From: Nageia nagi
Taxonomy: Eukaryota > Pinophyta
Direction of reading: 5' to 3'
Length of the DNA: 64,000 bases
Assembly: GCA_050084985.1 (NCBI GenBank)
Contig: JBITNC010000001.1
Location: 77,314,001-77,378,000, forward strand
Of this stretch, positions 1-11,372 are shown piece after piece. The translations under genes were made by a program, and so were the position numbers. Under the pieces are notes generated by a model. It did no database searches. It was not told the origin of the DNA and was given only the letters and a program-made list of their open reading frames with translations. The number at the start of each line of letters is the position of its first letter. Positions within the stretch are counted from its first letter, which is position 1.

Positions 1-523
1 AGACCATATCTCTATCTATTTTTATGGCAAATAAGGTAATGAAGTAGCCATTCAGGTAAAAGCTTAGATAGATCTCACCTCGAACCTTCCAAGTATTTGC
101 AACCCAGAGTTTGATCGCTGTTGAGGGAGTGCAGGAGCCTAAAAATTTACAAATTAATGCTCTGGTTTCCAGTAGAATAATTTCATCATGCATGCTATCA
201 CTATGAATAGTTATTTCAAGGATCTCAGATGTAGCGTGTAGACAACCAAAATCAATTTTCCATGGCTCAGACTTTGGCATATTTATACGGCGAAGTCTCA
301 GCTTGTTTGTTCCATGACCTGCTCTAGATGATCTTGATCGCAAAACATCACAGAAGGAAGCATTCTATGGGAGGTCTGAGGGGTCCCCCAAGCCCGTAGC
401 CATGTATTGGGGCCCAAGTGTCATGCACACAATAGTAGTTGCAGGGTTTCTCCAATCGTCCTTCCTTCGCTGAGCACGCCCGACCATGAAATTATCCGTT
501 AGCATCCATATTGTTATTAGCAT
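1..523 (-). pseudogene. DUF4283-type LINE ORF1-like fragment, runs off window edge
   Basis: Read on the minus strand from an ATG at 523, one frame stays open to the window edge apart from a TAG at 365-367 (codon 53). The last ~60 residues resemble the DUF4283 domain found in ORF1 of plant L1-type LINEs: a segment reading RALICKFLGS, then LWVANTWKVRGEIYLSF, then NGYF and a final DRDMV. In that family the domain is thought to bind the element's own RNA. The N-terminal part is basic (GRAQRRKDDWRNP) with no recognised domain. The reading frame ends at base 1 only because the window does. The TAG would be a CAG in an intact copy. It could instead be a host-derived DUF4283 protein; decay and surroundings favour a transposon remnant. 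Confidence 0.5.
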
Positions 524-2277
524 CTATGTTTGGGTTTTAGACTGCATTCATTGGAGGGATTTATATACCAAGATCATTATTTCTAAATAAGTCAAAGTTT
601 ATGCATGTGATTTTTATACAGGTAAGGCGATAGGTACACTCTTTGATTTCTCTCCTATAGGTTATAGATTTGATCTAATATCTAGGGTATCATTTATTTT
701 TGTTTCATATTTATTATCCATAGTTATTGTTAATTATTCTTACATTGTTACATTAGTATGTTATTTCCTTGTTTCTATTCAAATATAATGTGCATTATTG
801 AATGTGAATGTTTAGCATAATTTATACCTATCCTATAGAGGTTACTAAAAATATTCAATATATTGGTGCCCACCTTTGTTTGCATTCTCCATTTCCTAAT
901 TAGGTTTGGGTAAATTTGCATTTTGAACTGACCATATTCTTCATTTTAGGGCATCACATTTTCTATGGAATTTTTCATATGAAGCCCTAGGTTTTGTTTG
1001 ATCTTTATTTATCTTAATTCACTACAAAAATAGGAAACATTATCACTTAAAAATTATTCAAAATTAAAGGTATTTTTATTTTATAGAATTTAATTTTTGG
1101 TCAAAAACCTAGATTTCAAACCTAAGTTTTGAAGATTTGGTTGATGTTTATGCCCTAAGATTTTACCTAAACCTTAGATATTTATGGTAGGCAACTTTTT
1201 GAAGGTGAAATTGGGAATATTGCATGTTTTATCTTAAGGTTTTTAGTTGAGAAGCAAAATATTTTTTGCATAGAACCCTAGAATTTCAAGGTTATTTTCT
1301 CAAAATTGGTGAGGTCAAGTAGCACAAAATTAAATTCAAGTCATATATATTGATAGGAAAGACATATTTTTCATCCATCATGGCTTGTATACTCATTCCT
1401 AGGTCCTTGATGACTAAATGATTTAAAAATGGAGTTATGTTAAGGCATTTATGTTAGCTATAATGTTATGTAATTTGGAAAAAATCGATCTCCACTATAA
1501 GCATTTTTGTTTTGTCATTCTCAAAATGAAAAAGTTGTTACTATCAATGCTATTAAACATATTGATAAATATGATGATAGTAATAATTCTCATAGTGATA
1601 CTCTCAATGACAATTACAATGATGTAATTATTCTAATACTAATACTTCATAACTTTTTTGAGTGAGGAAGAAATAAAATATGAATCTTTTTATAAATTGC
1701 TAATGAATCCTACAAATATGCTCAAATATTTCTTATCAAAAGGATTAATAAAAGCCAAAAAGGAAAAGAGAATATGATGAAAATAAAAAGAAACTTGATT
1801 GGTATAAAAAAAAAATTATTCTTATATCATCAAGTTAAGTTCATTCAACTGATGGATGTGTTAGCATAAATAAAAAATTATATAAGCTCTTATAAAGTGG
1901 AAAAATTACTCATGTAAATAATTGAATTTTCAAAGAAGAAGAAGATTGTGATGAAGATGTTCATTTTGAAGAAGATGATGAATCTAATGACATAGATAAT
2001 GAGGATATTGAAAATTCTAATGATGATATTTTTATTGATACTAATGTTACTAATGAGTTTGTTGAGGATGGTGATTAATTGATAGATTTGATAGTGTGAG
2101 CACATAAGGCTCAAGAAAGATAAAAAATATTTCATTTGATGATGAAATTGCAAAAAGAGCACAATTTATTAGGCTTACCCAAGATATATAAAAAATATGG
2201 AAACGAAATAACAATTGAGGTTGGTGATGTAATATGTGATATTTTAAAAGAAATAATGCTAAATATTACATGGTACT
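524..2277. other. Anonymous AT-rich DNA, no supported gene
   Basis: No domain-bearing frame was found. The plus strand around 1940-2078 reads as a short acidic stretch rich in Asp, Glu and Asn, which may be the remnant of a decayed retroelement gag; the longer minus-strand frame over the same bases is a hydrophobic shadow of it. Nothing else is supported. Confidence 0.4.
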
Positions 2278-3008
2278 TGTAGACCCAAAAATGTGTAATT
2301 AACGAATAAATATATAAATAAATAAATGGTTTATGAATACAATGATAACATGCTCTATATCAAATTATAATGAATATACATGAGATATATAAACCTGATA
2401 CAAAGTGGGCATGTAGTTAGTTTGTTTACAACCCTCAAAGTGGAACAATAATAGATCTTCAAAGGATTGTGATCGAACTTCAGATGAGCTCGCAACAAAT
2501 ATTCACTTGAATGATTTCATGAGTTGTTCTCTAAAATCTGGACCTCCCAATCTAAGAGGCGTATGCCATTGGCTAGGTGGAAATGGTACACCACTGATGA
2601 TGTGGAACTAGATGTTTCATATTGCATGCAAAAGAGAGATTACAAAGTTTAGATAGTATAACAAGTTCTCAAGATAGGTGGCATCAAGAGACATTGTAAG
2701 TTTGATGTTTGGGATAACCACCTATCAAAGAGATCCAATAGGGATGTCAACCTTCACCTCCCATATTTATAACCTGCAAGGAACACAAATGGAGTGAAAT
2801 CTGACTCATAGCAATAAAAATAATCTTTTCAATATTTAAGATAATTTAAAATATAAACCATGGTATATGATATTACATTGGTCTTAGCACATGGTATTTG
2901 CAATATAATAGCACTTTATCTTGACGTATGCATTATTTCCAATTAATCATTGAATGAGTCTAAATATGATTTATTAAATAAATAATAAATCATTTTTACG
3001 CATTTACA
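2278..3008 (-). repeat. 3' LTR of element A
   Basis: 731 bp starting TGTAGACCC and ending TTTACA. It aligns along its length with 41604-42333, and its outer parts with 49721-50427, but it is clearly diverged from both, so the insertion is old. A plus-strand frame in the right LTR (41695-41931) is broken here and is not treated as a gene. Confidence 0.75.
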
Positions 3009-3024
3009 TTTTTCCCCTCTTTGG
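3009..3024 (-). promoter_or_regulatory. Polypurine tract of element A
   Basis: The minus strand reads CAAAGAGGGGAAAAA directly before the TG of the 3' LTR, the expected place for the primer of plus-strand DNA synthesis. Elements B (50428-50446) and C (62387-62401) carry close variants at the same place, which fixes the element's orientation. Confidence 0.7.
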
Positions 3025-5190
3025 ATATGTAATGAAGAACATTAAAATTGCATAATCCAAAGAAGTTTAGAGAAGAGAAAAAGATTTTCAGTAGTAAACT
3101 AGACTTCCCTATTTTTATTGATATATCAAGTATGGTATGTTGTTTGCCCCTTTTTGGTCTTGGTTGCCCCTAGCTCATGCTGCATTGGGTAAGCAAGCCA
3201 AAATCAAAGTCCCTCTATGAGGTGAGCGATCTATGCCAATCCTACTCATCCAAATAATTCCTACAGAACAAAGCAACATATACCCGCATATATCACTTTT
3301 ATAAAAGAATATGCAATATAAATAGCAAGGATGAAATTAAAATATTAAGCAGTGTGTCACCATAGTCAATGCGACTCGTAGTGCTATAAACCATGATATA
3401 TAGACTACTATGACAAACAATGCATAGTCTATGAAGAGCAAGCACATGAGATCCTCTTTAATGCCACAAGCTTGTAATATCCATGATGTATAGAATACTG
3501 TGATAAATATTTGATAGTCTATAAAGACCAAGATTATGAGAACTTTTAATGAATCAAGCTTGGGATATCTTGTAAAAATGAGAGATTTGCTCATGTAATG
3601 ACCATGTCTTGTAAATAATTATCAGTAGAATAATGAATAGTAGCATTCAATTTTCATCAATACACCAGATATTCAATTATTCATTGGCCTTGAATTATAG
3701 TATTTAAGTTTGCATAAATTTTCAAAGTAAATCCATGTCGTTAACTACGTGGTATGCCTAAAATTTTATGATCATGTCTTTAATAATTTTGATCCTTATC
3801 CATAAATCATTCCATATGTACAAAATAATCATAGCAATAAGTAGATATTCAATAAATTTTCAATACTCCCCAAGTACACAAGATTATAGCAATTGCATGC
3901 TATTTGCGGCATGAGAATTTTGATGTTAGATGCAAAAATTTGAAAAATATTCAATTGATGATCAGTCATATCATTTTGTCTTATTTTAGAAATGAAATAA
4001 CATTTCCATTTGCCATGAATTTTTAATAATAAAACATGAATTGGAAACATTTGACTATATATTCAATTTGTTTATGTAATGTACATAAAATCAAAATAGT
4101 CATCATTTTGACCTTTTAACAATATACATTCGTATTATGTTTTTGAAAGCATACACAATTATGCCTTTTCTATGCTATTAGCAGCATGCCAATGAATGAT
4201 TTCATCTTCAGGAAAAAGAGTGCATCTAATTAACAATAAAACATGCATTTTTAGACATATAACAATTGTAAACCATGAACAATTTCAAAGTTAAAAAATT
4301 GATATACAATTTAAAGCAAACTGAACTTTAGTAATAAAAATTCATCATTTGCAATAATCCAAAATTGGAAACAATCATTTAAGAAAATGTATAATAATGA
4401 AAATTGACATAGCGTATTTGAAATTTTTAGTAATTGCACTTAATCCACACTGCTAGCAGCATATATTTAATATAAATAAATTTAAATAATTCAACTAAAT
4501 AATAAGCAATCAAATATTCAATTAGAAGTATCTAAATGCATGATTTTACCATATATGATCAATGATTGCTAGATTGACAATAAATTTGAGGAAAATTATG
4601 CCACTAATGGTGTGAAAGTAGTAAAATTGATTATTGAAAGAGAAATAAGAGCCATGTAAAATAATTACAACCATAATGAATAAGAAAAATAATTTTTTCA
4701 TGCAATAGAGGGTTGACAAGAGAGAGAGAGAGACCTAGGGTTTCAATTGGAAAGGGGGATAAAAATGGTTTTTTAACTTTTTTATTTTCATTTTCACTTG
4801 TCTCCTTATCGCTTTCCATGCTCTAGCTCCTTGTTGACCTGCCTACCTAGCAGCATCCCATTGATGTGCGAGCCCATTGCCCCCTAGCCCTTTGAGGAAC
4901 TTCATGTCTTAAATGACACGGTCTACCTTTGTTACCATGTGATTATGTTGCTAATTCTCTTAATTGTACCTATTTCTTCATTATTGATGCAGGCTGGAGA
5001 GGAGTTGGTCATCCCATTATTGACTGTAAAGGTCACATACCAAAGTATATCTGCTCTCTTTCATTTGACCACATAGTAAGCTAAAATTTACCATATGAAT
5101 ATTGATTATTTTATTTGTTAGGCTTGCCAATTTGAATTTCCATCATCAATGCATGCTTATTAATTTAAACATGCTTTTATGTCCTTGTAG
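3025..5190. other. Non-coding interval of element A between polypurine tract and PMD gene
   Basis: No coding frame is supported. Parts of it align with 50447-51630 of element B, for example around 3050-3200 against 50450-50640. A short GA repeat lies at 4719-4733. Because the PMD gene is on the plus strand, this interval would hold its promoter, 5' exons and an intron ending at the AG of 5189-5190; no start codon could be placed with confidence. Confidence 0.45.
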
Positions 5191-6952
5191 GAGTGCAAGG
5201 TGCTCATTAGAGATGGGCCAATGAATACAACCGTACTAGAGAAAGCCAAGAAGTAGCCTACGATAAACCATATGGATGATATCATGACATGGTGTAGGCT
5301 AGCAAACCTATCCATTGTTGGATATATCCAACAAGACTTACCGCTCTTGATAGTGTTGGTAGAGAGCTTAGAACCTGACTATAACACCTTTCACCTACCC
5401 CCAAGTGAAATGATAGTTACCTTGGCTAACGTCTGTTGGATATGGGGGATTCCCATCAGGGGAAGCCTTATGCATCAGAGGGAGCTCTCAGATAACAATG
5501 CACATGAGTAGGAGGCTTTATGGTTGAAAAAGAAGGGCAACCATGATTAGGAGCACTAGGCAGCTAGATTAGCAAAGGTGTACTAATTTGCACAACTAGG
5601 TAGACACCTATGGTTATATATTGCAGCCATCATTTCAATGTATTTATTTTTGAATAAGAGAAACTCTTCTTTTCCTCTAAAATTGATGTGGGTAGTACTA
5701 GAGATATGAGAGAGAGACACCCAATTTATGTTGGGACCTCTTGTTTTGGCTCAACTATATCGAGATTTGTACAACTTCACCAGCATTGACAAGTTTAATA
5801 TGACCATGGCTCATGCAGGTCTTCTCCAAGTTTGGGCCTATGACAAGATCATGGTTATCAGGATGATTGGGCTATGGAGGGGTCAAGAATACCCAAGAAA
5901 CATTACTCTGACATGCTAGGTGTCAAGGAACCATAGATATAAGTATTCACACTCTTTAGAGGCTAAATAGAGGGAGATCAATAGCCTACAAGCAGGAAAC
6001 CCTATTTGGGTCTCATATGCATACTATGTGTGGGAGGTAGATGCCCATTAGCTAGCATGGGTATGATACGAGTATTTCCTCTAGACCTAGAAGAAGGTGG
6101 TAGAGCTCTACCATCCATAATGAGTTTTGAGATAGTTTGAGATCCAACAAGGGATCCCATCAGTTTTGATATTCTACTATTCATACTTGGCAAAGGGAGA
6201 CACACTTGTAGGGGCACAAGTGATCTCGATGTGGAGGCTCACTTGGGTGGAGCCCATAATTCATGATGAGGTAGTTGATGTGTCCATGGTGCCTAGAGTA
6301 GCTAGAGGATATGATGCATGGTGGCTAGGATTTCATCCTACTGATCTAGGCATGGACAAGGATAAGGATGGGGAAGAGGAGGTGGCTAGTGAGGCATACT
6401 TAGATGATGACCCATATCAGGTGAATAAACCCATGCACAATGTGCCAATGCAGGAGGAGGGAGGATGAATGGTAGCAACAGGATTAGTGGGGCTAGCTGA
6501 GGCTGTACTTTTGATGGCATTAGGTAAAGGACCTAATCATTTTAAAAAATTACAATTTTAAACATGATCAAGATTTTAACAATGCATTAATTATTTATAA
6601 GGGATACTAAGAGGTAGATAGCAATCCTCAAGGTCAAGAATGTGAAATTGAAACCATTTACGACCCAAGTTATAGGACTCCAAGCTACCCTCATAGCTCA
6701 AGATGCACAAATTGCCACTTTAGAGCAATTTGTGAAGAGGTTGTAGGAGAGGATGGTGATGCCTCCACCTGATAACCAATGGGCTTTCATGCAAAGCCAA
6801 ATGGAAAAAATTAAACATAAGAAAAAGGAGATAGCCACCCTTAGGGTGAAGTATGATAGGGCGAAGGCCCTCCTAGCAAGACAAGGGATCATAACTAGTG
6901 GCATCTTGGGGGAGTATTGTTGTCAAGGGCTAATGGTAGCAGTTGTAGGGTG
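5191..6952 (+). pseudogene. Plant mobile domain (PMD) protein gene with C-terminal coiled coil, decayed, element A copy
   Basis: After a splice acceptor (TTGTAG, ends 5190) one frame runs to about 6468 with several stops, mostly TAG. It contains PMD hallmarks: TFHLPPSEMIVTLANV-like text near 5379-5430 (here NTFHLPPSEM), then GPLVLAQLYRDLYN near 5731-5772, AGLLQVWAYDKI near 5812-5850, and a WVEPIIHDEV segment. An acidic stretch follows (DKDKDGEEE). A probable intron (about 6523-6601) leads to a last exon, 6602-6952, predicted to be helical (QIATLEQFVKRL, QMEKIKHKKKEIATLR). PMD proteins such as Arabidopsis MAIN and MAIL1 act in nuclear gene and transposon silencing; other PMD genes ride on transposons. 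Copy B shares the exon structure and tail. It lies antisense to the element's gag, next to the 3' LTR. Too broken to yield this protein. Confidence 0.75.
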
Positions 6953-7058
6953 AGGTAGATGATAGGGATACTTCTAGTAGTGGCACTAGTGCCCATCAGT
7001 AGCTAGGCCCTAGTTTTGATCAACCCCATATTGTACATTATCATTTTAATATATATAT

Positions 7059-7101
<43 letters not shown>

Positions 7102-8010
7102 TTAGTTTAAAACTTGTGTTGAAATGTGTTTGATATATTTTTAGTGTGAATGTGTTTTAGTTTTCATTTGCACAATGCGTTTGAATAAAACATGATAAGC
7201 ATAAATTACAATGTTCAATATGGCTTACAAAAGATAATACATAGTTTTTTTTTTTAGTTTTAATGAATCTATAAAATGAAGTTTAATTCATGTCCATATA
7301 ATGCTATGTAACAACCATAATTAAACATAAGTAATCACATTTAAGAAAGATAAATAAGCTAACTTACAAGTAAGGTCCCATAATTTAGTTTAAGCAATAT
7401 CAAACACATGTAAGTTTTTTTCTTATTAACGATATGGAAACCCTATTGTAATTAATCCAATGAGTCAAAAATGTCATGAACAATAATGAAATACTATTGG
7501 TTTCACTTCTATCCTAGGAAAAGGATGTTGTTGATGACATGAAATAGGGGGATACACTGCTAATGGTGTGAAATTCAATCATAAAAATAGAAAAATTAAG
7601 AAATAATACAAGAATAATTTCCCATAAGGCAGAAAAGACAATGAGCACATGCATACAATGAACAACAATTCACAGTGGCCAAGCAAATAAACAACCTAGC
7701 TAATATACACTACAGGTGTAATTTTTGAATTTTAACCAATAATTTTATGTACCTGGGAGGTTTTCTAACCCAAGAACATTTTGTAGAGGAAGGAATGAAG
7801 AGAGGCACCTTTGTTTTTTCTTTTTCCACTTCATGGGCAGTGTATGAATAGTGGTGCATGCCATTAGCAGGGTCTATTTTCGTTGCTTATTTTTCATATT
7901 TTGATTTTTTAGTTTTGCACCCATGATTGTTAACAAAATAATAATTCAAATAATTTTAAGTGCTTATAGTGCCAATACATCCTCTTGGTTATGACGTAGG
8001 TAAATGATTT
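6953..8010. other. Non-coding spacer of element A with AT microsatellite
   Basis: Separates the convergent 3' ends of the PMD gene (+) and gag (-). A (TA)n microsatellite with one interruption spans about 7052-7099. The part from about 7720 aligns with 60293 onward in element B. No pol-derived sequence was recognised here. Confidence 0.5.
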
Positions 8011-9739
8011 GTGAACACCCCTAACTATCCATTATTAAGATGTATAGTTCCATCATCCACATCAGTGTTATTATCCATCTTAATGGCCTTTTTATCAATG
8101 AAATCCTGAATAATATGCCTTAGAGTCCTGCAATTTCTTGTTAGATGTGTAGGTACCCTATGATAATTGCAAAATTCCTCATATTTAAAATTCTTAGGTA
8201 CACCATTAGGAAATTTAGGCTCAACAATAGGTGGAAGATCAATAAGATCTTCTTTTATCAACACATTAAGGATATTATCAACAGTATCAATTAATGGTGT
8301 AAACTTTCTTTTAGGTTTATTGTTCCTCTTTTGATCAACATTTGTTCACTTTAGTTTTCTTACCATTTTTAGGGATTTGAACTTTCTTTTCATATGTTGG
8401 AGCATTATTATTATGCATAGCATACAACTTTTTAATACAAACCTATTTTTTAAATAAAACATCTATCATTTCATCCAATGTTATATCACGATTAGAGATA
8501 ACCAATAGCTTATATATAGGTAATAAAATATTTAGAAATGTATCTTTCATTTCTTGTTTCAGGCATAGTAATTTTATTAGCAGTACATTTCCATACTTTC
8601 ATAAAATCATGTATAGATTGATTAGGTAATTGGTTAATTATGCACAAATATTTGAAATGAACCTTATTTTTTAGCAATATTATATTTGAAATACTATAAA
8701 AATTGATGAAATAAATCCTCATACCTATCAATGCTCTTTTTAGGAAGAAAAAATACCATTTCAATGCATCATGTTTCAAACTATGCGAAAATAATTTAGC
8801 AAGAAGATCTCTATCATGCATATATTCCATATCTTCTTCTTGAAATTTTCTAACATGCATCTTAGGATCTTGCAAACCATCAAATTTTGTAAATTTAATA
8901 ATCTTTTTCCTAGTAAGCATTTTAGAAAGAGTTCTATCCATCAAAGGTCTTTTCAAACAAAATAAGAAATCATCCTTATCATCAATAAGCAACTCCCTTT
9001 CTAATTTCTTAATTCTTTCCTCAGTTGGATTTCATATAATAGGTATATTCTCTATTGGCGGTGGTGGAGGGGTTTGAGGTGGAACCTTTTCATTTCTAAG
9101 TGCATTATCCTTAAGTACAAGAGAAGGTCCAATCTTATTTACTCTTTTATGTTCTAGTTTATCAAGCAATTTTATCACAAACTCTAGTTGCTGTGTATAG
9201 CGTTCTAAATGAAAAGGGATAGTGTTGTGAATATTATGAAGAAACTCAACTTTAATATATGTTTGTCTAATGACCAATTAAGTTTTTTCTTACAGATATT
9301 ATTAATTAGATGTGCAACTTGTATTTGAAGTTGAGCATCATGATCATCATCTCCTTACCTTTAGAAAAGTTACCTCTTGTAAAATGGTCAAGTTTGAGGA
9401 TAAGGTGTTCATAGTCATCATCTTCATCCTCTATACCATATCCTCAATAATTTTCTTACTCGGGGGCTATGAAGTATCTCCATTATCTTTAGGAGAAGGT
9501 TCTTTTTCAACTTCATTCACATCAATGGTGGCATGTTCGTAGGATGACACATTATTAACGATATTTGTATTAATAGCAGAAGCCCTCCATCTTGTGGATT
9601 CTGCATTCTCATAAAAAAAGAGGCTATCCAATGATTTCAAAGATATAGAGTTATCCTCTAAGAGTGCATAATTTATTAGAATATCAGTAACAATTTAGCA
9701 TTATGAGTAAGAAAATATTCTAACCTTTCTCTATCAAAT
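8011..9739 (-). pseudogene. Gypsy-type gag of element A, 3' two-thirds
   Basis: Minus-strand frames at 9277-9032, 8992-8510 and 8264-8025 are pieces of one gag separated by frameshifts. The middle piece has the retrotransposon gag core (FSHSLKHDALKWYF, then LPNQSIHDFMKVW), where family members read SLKGPALEWY and a later KPGESFREFVKRW. The last piece has the Cys/His stretch CNYHRVPTHLTRNC seen in plant Gypsy gag in place of a classical CCHC knuckle. The N-terminal piece has a proline run (PPQTPPPPP). Gag would form the particle. The gene is cut at 9740-9754 by the LINE, and its 5' part lies at 26597-26892 and 41427-41603. Element B keeps a homologous, equally broken gag at 60719-61510. No protease or polymerase follows. 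Confidence 0.65.
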
Positions 9740-9754
9740 AATAATTCTTGAATA
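9740..9754. repeat. LINE target-site duplication, left copy
   Basis: AATAATTCTTGAATA, identical to 26582-26596 after the LINE's A-rich tail. Fusing the two flanks restores a minus-strand gag reading (FIDMFDLFKNYYLIE), which confirms the pre-insertion site. Confidence 0.85.
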
Positions 9755-9768
9755 AAGGATGTAAAAAA

Positions 9769-11371
9769 ATGACGAGTAAGATGGTGACAAGCAGAGAGGT
9801 GGTGAGCGGGAAGACTAGTGAGGGCAGAGTTGGAGGTGCATCGGGGAGCGATGCTACAATAGGTAAGGGCTTGAATGCTGGTGAGGGTTATAAGGATCCC
9901 TCTTTCTCTAGGCTAGACTCTGAGGTTGGAGTTGATCCCAAGCCTCTAGATAAACATCAAGGGTTTGCAAAAAAATAAAAAAAGATTTCATATGCTCAGG
10001 TGGCTAGAGGTACAGTGGTACCTCCACTAGCGATAAGCTTCAATCTATGGGCCTCTAAGGGTAAACTCAAGATTCCTCTTGAAATCATTAGGATTACTAT
10101 GAAGGAAGGTGCCTTGAATCTGGTGGGGAAAGTTCCTATCCCTTGCCCAGATATAAACTTTGTGAGGGAATGTGCCTTCATTGTAGATCTCCCAAATGGA
10201 TATTTTCTCATTAATTTTTTGAAGGAGAAAGATCTAAAGAAAGTGTTGTATGGAGGACTATGGATGTTGGTCCAAAGAGCTATGGTCTTGATGAAATGGA
10301 TGCCTAGGTTTGATCCTAATACTAAGATCATATCTTATGTCCTGATTTGGGTAAGACTTCCTAGCTTATCGCTTCAATATTGGCATGATGACATCCTGAT
10401 AATGATTGGAAATTGGATCAAGAACCTTATCACCATTGATAAGACTATGAGGGCCAAGACCCACATGATTTATGCTCAGCTATGTGTGACTATTCTCCCA
10501 ATGGAAATGCTCCCATAATCGATTAATTTAATATCAAAGTTAGGAGAATTGTCCCAACTGATTGAGTATGAAAATCCCCCTTATACCTATGGTTTGTGTA
10601 AAATGAAAGGCCATAGTTCATCCTAGTGTTCTATGAAATAATAAGAAAGAAAGAAAAATAAACAACAAGCCAAGAAAGGAGCAAATACGAAGAATGAGAT
10701 ATGGGAGCCTTATGAGGTGGTTAAATTAGAGGAAATACGCATTTAGAATGCCTTCTCTACCTTAATGAACCTTAAGATAAAAGAATCAATGAGGGAAGGG
10801 ATGAAGGATGAAGAGGTTCAAGGAGCAGTAGAGATGGAGTCAAATATGGCTATAACAGCTATGCATGATAGTAGTGAGAATGCTGGTAGTCTTTAGAATG
10901 AGAAGAATGATGGGAAGTCCAAGGAGAGAGAGATAACTAGTACAAAGGTTGAATACTAGAGTGAAATGGATATTATCTTGCAAAATCAAGGAATGGAGGA
11001 GCTAACGTTAGGTTACTTGAGTGAAATCTTGGAAAGGGTCCCTAATATTCAACTTTCAAAGAGAAGGAAGCCCGCTCTAGAACCCTAAAGGGAGAAAGAT
11101 CAAGGAAGTCATGAAGATCATTCCTCTCCTAACATGGGAGGTAAGTTTTGGGGTGATGATGAATTTGAATACCAAGAGAAGATTATTGTTGAGACTCCTA
11201 GGTAGAAAGGAAAGAAGAAGAAGGAAAAACTACATGGGCTTGTTAGCAAGGATCAACCAGGGAGACCTTTCAAAGGAGTGGTTTGATTTAGAGAAACTAA
11301 GGTAGATATTGCTAAAGGTGCCCAAGGAACCCTTTTTGGAGAGGTAGGAAAGAAGAGTAAATTGATTAAAC
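9769..11371 (+). pseudogene. LINE ORF1: DUF4283 RNA-binding protein with zinc knuckle, decayed
   Basis: From an ATG at 9769 one frame runs to about 11371 with stops at 9976, 10516 and further on. It starts with a Ser/Gly/Lys-rich N-terminus, then YAQVARG and a DUF4283-type domain (about 10040-10450: GYFLINFLKEKDLKKVLYGG, then VLIWVRLPSLSLQYW). A CCHC knuckle follows at about 10590-10640, with the first Cys replaced by Tyr and a TAG before the last Cys (YGLCKMKGHSS). A charged tail ends just before ORF2. The family protein packages LINE RNA with ORF2. The first TAA lies in an A-run and may be an indel scar. The frame used is the only one that keeps the domain together. Confidence 0.75.
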
Positions 11372-11372
11372 A

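Noticed and set aside
1890-2162. 90-codon hydrophobic minus-strand frame
   Set aside because: It is the complement of an Asp/Glu/Asn-rich coding-like stretch on the plus strand; GAA and GAT codons read backwards as Phe and Ile.
2278-3008. Possibility that elements A and B are DNA transposons (MULE-type) carrying PMD
   Set aside because: The ends are direct, not inverted, repeats, with TG..CA-type termini, a polypurine tract and a gag; a 5-bp target duplication fits an LTR element better than the 8-11 bp of MULEs.
9312-9542. 76-codon plus-strand frame
   Set aside because: It lies antisense to the gag of element A, with no conserved counterpart in element B.
9996-10331. 111-codon minus-strand frame
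   Set aside because: Complement of the DUF4283 part of LINE ORF1.
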